This document shows positions 44,568-52,073 of a stretch of 64,000 bases of DNA, in pieces; within the stretch, counting starts at the first letter, position 1; each line of letters begins with the position of its first letter. Position numbers and translations under genes: made by a program. Origin of the DNA: Verrucosispora sioxanthis (GTDB taxonomy: Bacteria; Actinomycetota; Actinomycetes; Mycobacteriales; Micromonosporaceae); NCBI RefSeq assembly GCF_010560025.1, contig NZ_SAIY01000013.1, positions 115,522 through 179,521 of the forward strand, given 5' to 3'. The notes beneath the pieces were generated by a model. That model made no database searches. It was not told the origin of the DNA and saw nothing but the letters and a program-made list of their open reading frames with translations.

Positions 44568-45629
44568 GTGGCCAGGCTGCCCACCCTGGCCGTGGTCGGG
44601 GCGACGGGAGCCGTCGGCACCGTGATGTGTGAGCTGCTCACCGGGCGGCGCAACGTCTGGGGCGAGATCCGGTTGCTGGCCTCCGAACGCTCCGCCGGGC
44701 GCAGGGTCCGCTGCCGGGGCGAGGAGCTGACCGTCCAGGTGCTCACCGAGGAGGCGCTCGACGGCGTCGACGTGGCGATGTTCGACGTGCCGGACGAGGT
44801 CGCCGCCCACTGGGCGCCCATCGCGGTCAGTCGTGGGGCGGTCGTGGTGGACAACTCCGGCGCCTTCCGGATGGATCCCGACGTGCCGTTGGTGGTGCCC
44901 GAGATCAACCCGGAACAGTTGCGAAACCGCCCCCGGGGGATCGTCGCCAACGCCAACTGCACGACGCTCGCGATGATCGTCGCGGTCGCCCCGCTGCACC
45001 GCGAGTACGGTCTGCGGGAGCTGGTGCTCGCCTCGTACCAGGCGGTCTCCGGGGCCGGTCAGGCCGGTGCGGACGCGCTGCACGACCAGTTGGCGAAGGT
45101 GGCCGGTGACCGGCTGCTCGGCTCGCGCACCGGCGACGTGCGGCAGGCGGTCGGCGACGAACTCGGCCCGTTCCCCGCGCCGCTGGCGCTCAACGTGGTC
45201 CCCTGGGCGGGCTCGCTGGCCGACGGTGGCTGGTCGTCCGAGGAGATGAAGCTGCGCAACGAGTCGCGCAAGATCCTCGGACTGCGTGACCTCAAGGTCT
45301 CCGCCACCTGCGTACGGGTACCCGTGGTGACCGGCCACTCGGTCGCGGTGCACGCCGTCTTCGCCACCGAGATCGACGCCGAGGGCGCCCGGAGCGTGCT
45401 GCGCAACGCGCCCGGGGTGATCGTGGTCGACGATCCGGCGGCCGGCGAGTTCCCGATGCCGATCGACGCGGTGGGCACCGACCCGTCCTGGGTCGGCCGG
45501 ATCCGCCGCGCCGTCGACGACCCACGCGCCCTGGACTTCTTCGTCACCGGCGACAACCTCCGCAAGGGCGCCGCCCTCAACACCGCCCAGATCGCCGAAC
45601 TCCTCGCCAACGACCTAACCCACCCCTAA
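44568..45629 (+). CDS. asd: Aspartate-semialdehyde dehydrogenase
   Basis: A 353-residue protein of normal length. The N-terminal nucleotide loop is LAVVGATGAVGTVM. The active-site Cys is in IVANANCTTLAMI near residue 130. SYQAVSGAGQAG follows, and the His-containing VRVPVVTGHSVAVH near 250. It makes aspartate semialdehyde from aspartyl phosphate with NADPH, directly after LysC. GTG start; it forms an operon with lysC. Confidence 0.95.
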   Translation: MARLPTLAVVGATGAVGTVMCELLTGRRNVWGEIRLLASERSAGRRVRCRGEELTVQVLTEEALDGVDVAMFDVPDEVAAHWAPIAVSRGAVVVDNSGAFRMDPDVPLVVPEINPEQLRNRPRGIVANANCTTLAMIVAVAPLHREYGLRELVLASYQAVSGAGQAGADALHDQLAKVAGDRLLGSRTGDVRQAVGDELGPFPAPLALNVVPWAGSLADGGWSSEEMKLRNESRKILGLRDLKVSATCVRVPVVTGHSVAVHAVFATEIDAEGARSVLRNAPGVIVVDDPAAGEFPMPIDAVGTDPSWVGRIRRAVDDPRALDFFVTGDNLRKGAALNTAQIAELLANDLTHP

Positions 45630-45672
45630 ACCCCCACACAGATCCCCTCTCCCTCCCCCCTGGGCCTCGGTC

Positions 45673-45727
45673 GATCATGAAGTTGTTGTCGTGCGGGAGC
45701 GCTCTCCGTAGCAATAACTTCATGATC
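45673..45727. terminator. Long GATC-containing hairpin 3
   Basis: GATCATGAAGTTGTT (45673-45687) pairs with AATAACTTCATGATC (45713-45727) with one G-U pair. It lies between the convergent asd and GGDEF genes, followed by a GGGGC/GGGTGG-rich tract. Confidence 0.65.
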
Positions 45728-45761
45728 AACGGGGCGGGGCGGGGTGGGTGGGGTGGGGTGG

Positions 45762-47234
45762 TTAGGCGGCGGAGAGGTGGACGCCGTCGCGGCCCTGGCG
45801 TTTGACCGCGTAGAGGGCCTGGTCGGCGCGGCGCAGGGCCAGTTCAGGTGGTTCGCCGGGGCGGGGGAGGGCCACGCCGACGCTGATCGTGCGGCCCACC
45901 CGGCGGGCCGCCTCGGTCAGCCGTTCGGCGACGCGTACCGCCTCCTCGGGGCGACTCACCTCGATCACCGCGACGAACTCGTCCCCGCCGATCCGGTACA
46001 ACTCGTCGCCCTGGCGCAGCGCATCCTCCAGCGCCCGGGCGAGCCCGATCAGCACCCGGTCACCCGCCTGGTGGCCGTACGTGTCGTTGACGGTCTTGAA
46101 GCCGTCCACGTCGATCGCCAGCAGTGCGGTGCGGCCCGGGGTCACGGTGGCGATCCGCTGCCCGAACGGACCGGTGTGCCGCAGCCCGGTCAGCGGGTCG
46201 GAGCTGGCCTGCTCCCGCAGCCGCTCCAGGGTGCGTAGCCGGTCCAGCAGGCCCCATGCCTGCCCGGCCAGCAGCTCCAACAGGTTGACCGTGGTCGGGT
46301 CCGGCCGCAGTAGCCGCTCGTCGGCGACCAGCAGCACCCCGCCGCGTTCCGGTGGCCCGAACGGCACCGCCACCAGGGTGCTGACACCCACCCGGACCAA
46401 CGGCTGATGCTCGTCGGTCGGTGGATGGCCGGCCTCGCCGAGCGTGTAGCCGGCTCCGTAGCGGTGGGCCCGGTCGATGATGCGTCCGATCGCCGGGGCG
46501 TCCAGCCCGGCCAGCTCGGCGCGCATCCGGGTCTCCAACTCACCCGGTGCGACCGTCGGGGCACCGAGTCGCGGCCCACCCCGGCCACCGAGCAGCAGCA
46601 CGGCGGCGGCGAGGGTCGACACGTCCCGGGCCGCCGCGATCGCGGCCGTCATCAGCTCCCACTCGGTGGTGGCGGCGGTCATCGCCGAGACGTGCCGGAG
46701 CAGCTTCTCGCTGCGGCTCTCCGCCGGTCCACCGAGCGCCGAGATCCGGGTGCCGAGGCGGGCGGCGACCTGTTCGGCGACCACCTGCCACGAGACGAGG
46801 TCGGCCGGCCCGGTCCACTGCAGGTCGAGTACGCCGATGGTCCGGCCCGCCGGGTTCAGCACCGGTACGCACACCTCGGCGGTGACGTCGGGGCGTACCG
46901 GGATGTGTGCGTCGTCGACGGCGACATCCGGGACGACGGCGGAGCGCCCAGCGGTGTAGACCCGGCCGACGATGCCGGCGTCCGGCGCGACGGCGGCGAA
47001 GACCTGCCAGGACCTGGTGGCGGCGACGCAGCGCAGCCGGCCGTGCACGTGCAGCAGGACGGCGATCGTGGCGGGGGTGTGCCGGGCGAGGGCGTCGACG
47101 GCCGCGTCGCAGACCTCGGCGACGGTCGACGCCATGGGCAGGCGGACCGTGACGTCACGGATGACTTTCTGGTGATCCACTCGCACGTCGTCCCAGGTCG
47201 GATCCGATCCCGGTGGCGCCGGGTCGCGGATCAA
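45762..47234 (-). CDS. GAF-GGDEF diguanylate cyclase
   Basis: A 490-residue protein. It has a GAF domain at about 15-150 (FAAVAPDAGIVGRVYTAGRS), a second GAF-like region ~190-310, and a C-terminal GGDEF domain ~325-490 with DPLTGLRHTGPFGQRI, ALLAIDVDGFKTVNDTYGH and an intact RIGGDEFVAVIE active site. It is predicted to make cyclic di-GMP in response to a ligand bound by the GAF domains. There is no I-site RxxD clearly in place and no EAL domain. The start is uncertain: TTG at 47234 or GTG codons about 16 codons downstream. Confidence 0.88.
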   Translation of the reverse strand: MIRDPAPPGSDPTWDDVRVDHQKVIRDVTVRLPMASTVAEVCDAAVDALARHTPATIAVLLHVHGRLRCVAATRSWQVFAAVAPDAGIVGRVYTAGRSAVVPDVAVDDAHIPVRPDVTAEVCVPVLNPAGRTIGVLDLQWTGPADLVSWQVVAEQVAARLGTRISALGGPAESRSEKLLRHVSAMTAATTEWELMTAAIAAARDVSTLAAAVLLLGGRGGPRLGAPTVAPGELETRMRAELAGLDAPAIGRIIDRAHRYGAGYTLGEAGHPPTDEHQPLVRVGVSTLVAVPFGPPERGGVLLVADERLLRPDPTTVNLLELLAGQAWGLLDRLRTLERLREQASSDPLTGLRHTGPFGQRIATVTPGRTALLAIDVDGFKTVNDTYGHQAGDRVLIGLARALEDALRQGDELYRIGGDEFVAVIEVSRPEEAVRVAERLTEAARRVGRTISVGVALPRPGEPPELALRRADQALYAVKRQGRDGVHLSAA

Positions 47235-47368
47235 GCGTACTCACGCGGAGCTGGGAGCCGGCTGTGGTCGTACACATGTGCTATCCACAGGGTGTGGACA
47301 CGGCCGGTGGGGCCACGCGCGGGGTGCGGCGGCGATAGCGTGGGGATCCCAGGTCGAGTGGAGGCCCG

Positions 47369-48148
47369 ATGCTCATCGCCCACCTCAGCGATCCGCACCG
47401 GACCACCGGCGTCCTCGGTGCCGAGCCGGCCGCTGGCCTGCACCGGGCGCTCGGCCGGGTGCTCGCGCTGAACCCCCGGCCCGACTGCGTGGTCATCACC
47501 GGCGACCTGGCCGATCACGGTCGTCCCGACGAGTACGCCGTGCTGCGCGAGGTGCTCGGGCGATTCCCGCTGCCGGTGCACCTGGTCACCGGCAACCACG
47601 ATGACCGGGAGTCGCTGCTCGACGCCTTCGGCGGCACACCCTGGCTGGGCGGCGGGTTCTCCGCGCACTACCAGGTCGATTACCCCGGGGCGACAGTGGT
47701 CGTGCTCGACTCCCTCGTCCCTGGCTCGGACGGAGGGCGGCTCGGCGAGGAGCAGCTCGCCTGGTTGGACGGGGTGCTGGGGGCACGCCCCGACGTGCCG
47801 GCCGTGGTCTGCCTGCACCATCCGCCGGTCGAGGTCGGCATCCCGGCCGCCGACGCGATCCGGCTCGCCGACGGCGCCGAACTCGCCGAGGTGCTGCTCC
47901 GGCACCCCCACGTGGTACGCGTCGCCGCAGGCCACCTGCACCGTCCGGTGACCGCGACCTTCGCCGGCACGGTGCTGTCGGTGGCTCCGAGCACCTGGCG
48001 ACAGTGCACGCTGACCATGAGCGACGACGAGCGGATCGGGTGGGTCGCCGAGCCGACCGCGATGCTGCTGCACGTGGTGTCCCGGTCGGGCTGCGTCACG
48101 CACACCGTCCAGGTGAGCCACACCGCCGGGATGACCTGCGGCTTCTGA
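47369..48148 (+). CDS. Metallophosphoesterase, CpdA-like
   Basis: A 259-residue calcineurin-like phosphoesterase. All metal motifs are visible: HLSDPH (residues 5-10), ITGDLADHG (~44-52), VTGNHDD (~73-79), LHHPPVE (~150) and AAGHLH (~190). It resembles class III 3',5'-cyclic nucleotide phosphodiesterases (CpdA/Rv0805). GGAGG sets the ATG. It lies next to the diguanylate cyclase, although the two are divergent, so cyclic-nucleotide signalling is plausible but not shown. Confidence 0.88.
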   Translation: MLIAHLSDPHRTTGVLGAEPAAGLHRALGRVLALNPRPDCVVITGDLADHGRPDEYAVLREVLGRFPLPVHLVTGNHDDRESLLDAFGGTPWLGGGFSAHYQVDYPGATVVVLDSLVPGSDGGRLGEEQLAWLDGVLGARPDVPAVVCLHHPPVEVGIPAADAIRLADGAELAEVLLRHPHVVRVAAGHLHRPVTATFAGTVLSVAPSTWRQCTLTMSDDERIGWVAEPTAMLLHVVSRSGCVTHTVQVSHTAGMTCGF

Positions 48149-48306
48149 CCATATTCGAGGCAGCACACACCTGCACAGCCCGGACTCGCCGCAGCCGGCC
48201 TACGGTCGCTGCCGGCACCAGATCCGGATCACTATCGTTGAGTGATGAGCGTCTTGGTGATCCCGAGCGGTCCGGCCGGGCCCTCGCGGCGGGACGGACG
48301 ATCCTC

Positions 48307-48768
48307 GTGCTGAGGCGGATCGTTCCGGTGCTGGTGGCGAGCCTGCTGCTGAGTACGCCGGTGGTGACTGCCACGCTGGTCGGTGACCTGACCGGTGATG
48401 CGGCGCGGCATTTGGCCGCTGAGGGAGAGCCGCTCGACTATGCGGTGGAGCCGGTGAGCCTGGGCGTGACCGGCGATCGGTTGGTCGCCGTACTCGCCGG
48501 TGTGCTGGTGATCGTGTCACTGGTCCTGCTGGTCCGCGCGACCGCCACCCGCACGCTGGATCCTCGTTGGTGGACGGTGCTGGTGCCGCTGGTGCTCGGG
48601 GGTGTGCTGATCGGTCTCTCCTGGCGGATCGTGACCGCCGGGGTGATCGGAGCCAACATCGGTGCCGGTCTCGTCGTCCTCGCCGGTGGGCCGGTGCTGC
48701 TTGTTCTCCTGGTCGCCGCCATGGCGCAGGCATTCCGGGTGCGCCGGCGTCAGCGCATGATGGGTTGA
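48307..48768 (+). CDS. Multi-pass membrane protein, hypothetical
   Basis: A 153-residue protein with four hydrophobic segments (IVPVLVASLLLSTPVVTATL; LVAVLAGVLVIVSLVLLV; WTVLVPLVLGGVLIGLSW; LVVLAGGPVLLVLLVAAMA) and a basic end RVRRRQRMMG. No family is recognised. It starts at GTG 48307; the frame is open further upstream but overlaps the phosphoesterase gene. Confidence 0.6.
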   Translation: MLRRIVPVLVASLLLSTPVVTATLVGDLTGDAARHLAAEGEPLDYAVEPVSLGVTGDRLVAVLAGVLVIVSLVLLVRATATRTLDPRWWTVLVPLVLGGVLIGLSWRIVTAGVIGANIGAGLVVLAGGPVLLVLLVAAMAQAFRVRRRQRMMG

Positions 48769-48942
48769 GTGTCGACGGCGTCGCAACCTGCCAATACGGC
48801 CGCGCCGATGTGTCTCGACCGTGGACAAGGTGGTGAGTAAGGCGCACTTTGTCCGTTTGATGCATTCATGGGAGGATTTGCGGTTAAGGTCGGCTTGCCC
48901 TTCCCGAGGGTCGGGAGGGCTTGATCGATTAGAGGCCAGAAC

Positions 48943-49857
48943 GTGACTGAAACCCGGCGAATTTCCGCCACCGCAGCGATGGCGATCGCCGTCGGTGCCG
49001 CAGTGCTGTCAAGTGCAACCCCGGCACTCGCCGCCCCCGGCGACGCGAGCGCCCGAGGCGTCGTGATCGACCTGTCCGCAGCCGTGGCTGGCGTACCGGT
49101 GATCACGGCCGACGCGGTCATCGGAAGTGTGACCGCACCGGCCGGCGGCGGCACGGACACCGACACCGCCCTGGCGATCACCATCCCGGGAGCCCTGGGC
49201 GTGACCGCCTCGGGCACCGTCGTCGAGGTGAGCGCCACCCGAGGCGAGACGGCCTCGTCGGCCAACGCCGAGATCGCCGACCTGGCGCTGGCCATCCTCG
49301 GGACCCCCGTCATCGACGCTGAGGCGATCACTGCGACGGTCAACTGCCCGCAGACCGGCGCGCAGACGGCCGACACCACCCTCACCGGGCTGGAACTTTT
49401 CGGCACGCCGGTCGACCTGCTGCCGAACACCCCCGGTGTCACCGCAAGCACCGCCGTCACGGTCGCAGGCCTGACCGACGCCGAGTTGGAGGCGACGCTG
49501 ACCAGGGTCGAAACCGTCACCGACGACGGTGCCGTCGCCATCGCCGTGCAGGCGACCCTCCGGTTGAGCGGTACGATCATCGGCGGGCCCCTGCTGGACA
49601 TCCCCGTCGGCACCGTCATCCTCGCCGAGGCGCGCTGCGAGCGCCCGCTCGGCCCCTCGCCGACCCCGACCCCGACACAGCCGACCGCGTCGCCCACGGT
49701 TGGGCCGACCCAACCCCCGACGGTCAGCCCTGTGCCCACCCTTCCGGTGACGGGCAGCGAACCGACGCAGCTGTGGTGGCTGTTCGGCGTCGGAGCCGCG
49801 ATGGTGGCCCTCGGTGGTACCGCCACCCTGATCCTGCGTAGGCGCAGCATTCAGTGA
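48943..49857 (+). CDS. LPXTG-anchored cell-wall protein
   Basis: A 304-residue surface protein. The signal peptide ends TPALAAPG. The mature beta-rich domain of choice-of-anchor type (residues 30-235) has one Cys pair (TVNCPQT and EARCERP). A P/T-rich wall spacer follows, then the sortase signal LPVTG near residue 267, a hydrophobic helix and RRRSIQ. A class E/D-type sortase elsewhere should attach it to peptidoglycan. It starts at GTG. Confidence 0.88.
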   Translation: MTETRRISATAAMAIAVGAAVLSSATPALAAPGDASARGVVIDLSAAVAGVPVITADAVIGSVTAPAGGGTDTDTALAITIPGALGVTASGTVVEVSATRGETASSANAEIADLALAILGTPVIDAEAITATVNCPQTGAQTADTTLTGLELFGTPVDLLPNTPGVTASTAVTVAGLTDAELEATLTRVETVTDDGAVAIAVQATLRLSGTIIGGPLLDIPVGTVILAEARCERPLGPSPTPTPTQPTASPTVGPTQPPTVSPVPTLPVTGSEPTQLWWLFGVGAAMVALGGTATLILRRRSIQ

Positions 49858-49888
49858 AGCATGGGATTCGCATTCTGCAGTAGCACCG

Positions 49889-49924
49889 CGAGGGGTTTCC
49901 GGTCGGTCGGCCGGAAACCCCTCG
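49889..49924 (+). terminator. Terminator of the LPXTG protein gene
   Basis: A 14-bp perfect stem CGAGGGGTTTCCGG (49889-49902) with 49911-49924 and an 8-nt loop. Confidence 0.8.
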
Positions 49925-49985
49925 CTGCTCCGGTGCGGTTCAGCACCGCCGCGTCAGCTGCGTCGTGCAGGCCGAGGCAGAGCCC

Positions 49986-50336
49986 TCAACGCAGCGGAGA
50001 CGGAAGCGGCACCTCTCCACTGAACGCCTTCGCCGCCAACTCGACGCGCTCCGGGTGGCAGGCGCGGTCTCCGAGCGGGTGACTGGCCACGTTGATGCAG
50101 CGTTGGCCGGGCAGGGCGTCGCAGATCGGGCACTGCAGGAACAGGCCGCCCGACGGCACCAGATCGACGCCCTGCGCCAGCGCGGCTCTGCCGATCTTGA
50201 TTATTGCCTGGTAGAGGGCTTGATCCTGGTGGCGTGCGGCGGCGTTGGCGACATCCCGCATCCCTCCCCAGAACAGGTTGCGGGCGTCAGGCTCGTCCAC
50301 GTCGATGCGCATGACCGCGCATCCCCGTCGACCCAT
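49986..50336 (-). CDS. Zinc-finger protein, phage-type CxxC
   Basis: A 108-116 residue protein. The C-terminal half has FLQCPICDALPGQRCINVAS followed by ACHPERVELA, a Cx2C...Cx...CH/HxxR arrangement like the small DNA-binding zinc fingers of phage and actinomycete proteins. The N-terminal half is helical (LYQAIIKIGRAALAQG). Two starts are possible: ATG 50334-50336 (used here) or ATG 50310-50312; neither has a strong ribosome site. Confidence 0.6.
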   Translation of the reverse strand: MGRRGCAVMRIDVDEPDARNLFWGGMRDVANAAARHQDQALYQAIIKIGRAALAQGVDLVPSGGLFLQCPICDALPGQRCINVASHPLGDRACHPERVELAAKAFSGEVPLPSPLR

Positions 50337-50401
50337 GGGCCAAACCTGACCTCGGAAACTCGCCGTGCTCGATACACGGGTCGGCGATGACGTTGTCACG
50401 C

Positions 50402-50441
50402 CCCAAAAAAGTGGGGCACATCCAGTGGCTGGATGTGCCCC
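50402..50441 (-). terminator. Rho-independent terminator of tRNA-Pro
   Basis: A 13-bp stem (50413-50425 with 50429-50441) with a 3-nt loop, followed on the minus strand by ACTTTTTT. This is the only classic T-tract terminator I noticed in the window. Confidence 0.85.
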
Positions 50442-50449
50442 TCACCTGG

Positions 50450-50523
<74 letters not shown>

Positions 50524-50587
50524 AGGCGTGCCGACAAATAGTAGCCCACCCGTCCCGGGGCTCAAACTCGGTACCCCGGTGCGGCGG

Positions 50588-51481
50588 TCAGCGCGGGATC
50601 AGCGTGAGCAGGCTGGCCTCCGGTGGGCAGGCGAACCGGACGGGGGCGGTCGGGTGAGTGCCGAGCCCGGCGGAGACGTGCAGCCAGGAGTCCGACCCAG
50701 GCCAGCGGTGCAGGCCCTTCGCCATCGACCGGGGCAGCCCGCAGTTGGTCACCAACGCTCCCACTCCCGGTACGCACACCTGACCGCCGTGGGTGTGCCC
50801 GGCGAGCAGCAGCCCGAAGCCGTCGGCGGCCATCTCGTCGAGCAGCGCCGGCTCGGGCGAGTGGGTGAGCGCGATGGACAGGTCGGCGGCGGGGGAGATC
50901 GGCCCGGCGACCGAGGCGTAGTCGTCCCGCTCGACGTGCGGGTCGTCCACGCCGGCCATGTCGATCGCCCGGCCGCCGGCCTTGACCGTGGTCCGCCGGT
51001 TGTTCAGGTCGACCCACCCGGCCCCGACGAGCACGTCACGCAGTTCCTCGGAGGGCAGCTCGACGCCCTCGGTGTACTCCCGATCGGGCAGGAAGTAGGT
51101 GAACGGGTTCTTCCAGACCGGCCCGGTGTAGTCGTTCGAGCCGAACACGAACGCCCCCGGGTAGTCGAGCAGGGGTTGCAGGGCCCGCAGCACGCCGGGC
51201 ACCGCGCCCGGGTGCGCCATGTTGTCCCCGGTCACCACCACCAGGTCGGGGTCGAGCGCGGCCAGCGAGGCGACCCACTGCTGCTTGCGTACCTGGTTGG
51301 GGGTCATGTGCAGGTCCGACAGGTGCAGCACGCGCAGCGGCTCGGTGCCGGTCGGCAGCACCGGCACGTCGAAGCGGCGGAGGGTGAACATGTTGCGCTC
51401 GACCAGGGAGGCGTACGCCAGAGCGGCGGCACCCGTCGCGACGGTCGCGGTCGCGAGCCGGAATAGTGTGCGCTTTCGCAT
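50588..51481 (-). CDS. Membrane-anchored metallophosphoesterase, YkuE-like
   Basis: A 297-residue protein. An N-terminal TM anchor (residues ~7-25, FRLATATVATGAAALAYASL) leads to a metallophosphoesterase with VLHLSDLHMTP (~50), VVTGDNMAHPGAVP (~78), VFGSNDY (~105), ALTHSPEP (~210) and LLAGHTHGGQV (~227). It is like UDP-diacylglucosamine- or phospholipid-directed YkuE/LpxH-type enzymes at the membrane face. The YqeY gene lies only 25 bp away, divergently. Confidence 0.88.
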   Translation of the reverse strand: MRKRTLFRLATATVATGAAALAYASLVERNMFTLRRFDVPVLPTGTEPLRVLHLSDLHMTPNQVRKQQWVASLAALDPDLVVVTGDNMAHPGAVPGVLRALQPLLDYPGAFVFGSNDYTGPVWKNPFTYFLPDREYTEGVELPSEELRDVLVGAGWVDLNNRRTTVKAGGRAIDMAGVDDPHVERDDYASVAGPISPAADLSIALTHSPEPALLDEMAADGFGLLLAGHTHGGQVCVPGVGALVTNCGLPRSMAKGLHRWPGSDSWLHVSAGLGTHPTAPVRFACPPEASLLTLIPR

Positions 51482-51506
51482 GCCGATCAGGGTAGTTTGA
51501 CCGTCC

Positions 51507-51962
51507 ATGAGCACGCTGAAGGACCGCCTCACCGCCGACATGCGCGCCGCCCTGAAGGCCCGCGACGAGCTGACCACCTCCACCCTGCGGATGGCCTTGG
51601 CCGCCGTGGGCACCGCCGAGGTCTCCGGCAAGGCCAAGCGGGAGCTCAGCGACGACGAGGTGGTGGCCGTGCTGACCAAGGAGGCCAAGAAGCGCCGCGA
51701 GGCCGCCACCGCCTTCGCCGACGCGGGCCGCGCCGAGCAGGCCGCCAGGGAGAGCGCCGAGGGTGAGGTGTTGGACCGTTACCTGCCGAAGCAGCTCTCC
51801 GACGCCGAGCTGACCGCGCTTGTCACGCGGGCGCTCGCGGCGGGCGGCTTCACCGGCAAGGCCCAGATGGGCCCGGCGATGAAGGCGGCCCAGGCCGCGG
51901 TGGCCGGCCAGGCCGAGGGAGGCCGGGTGGCCGCCGAGGTACGCCGCCAACTGGGCCTCTGA
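51507..51962 (+). CDS. GatB/YqeY domain protein
   Basis: A 151-residue YqeY-family protein, full length: LKDRLTADMRAALKARDELT at the start, then LDRYLPKQLSDAEL, GKAQMGPAMKAA and AAEVRRQLGL at the end. It is related to the tRNA-binding tail of GatB; the role of the stand-alone form is unknown. A hairpin follows. Confidence 0.9.
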   Translation: MSTLKDRLTADMRAALKARDELTTSTLRMALAAVGTAEVSGKAKRELSDDEVVAVLTKEAKKRREAATAFADAGRAEQAARESAEGEVLDRYLPKQLSDAELTALVTRALAAGGFTGKAQMGPAMKAAQAAVAGQAEGGRVAAEVRRQLGL

Positions 51963-52019
51963 GTCCTCCCAGCCGACAATCCGGCCCGCCCTGCTGACGG
52001 CGGCCCGGGACACCACACG

Positions 52020-52056
52020 AACGGGCGGGCACCCCGCGAGAGGATGCCCGCCCGTT
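52020..52056. terminator. Terminator between yqeY and PBP genes
   Basis: AACGGGCGGGCA (52020-52031) pairs with TGCCCGCCCGTT (52045-52056), between convergent genes. Confidence 0.7.
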
Positions 52057-52073
52057 TGAGCGCTGCTGGCTGG

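Noticed and set aside
48245..48313. 22-codon ORF MSVLVIPSGPAG... before the membrane protein
   Set aside because: It has no ribosome site or recognisable sequence; the overlap with the next start may be chance.
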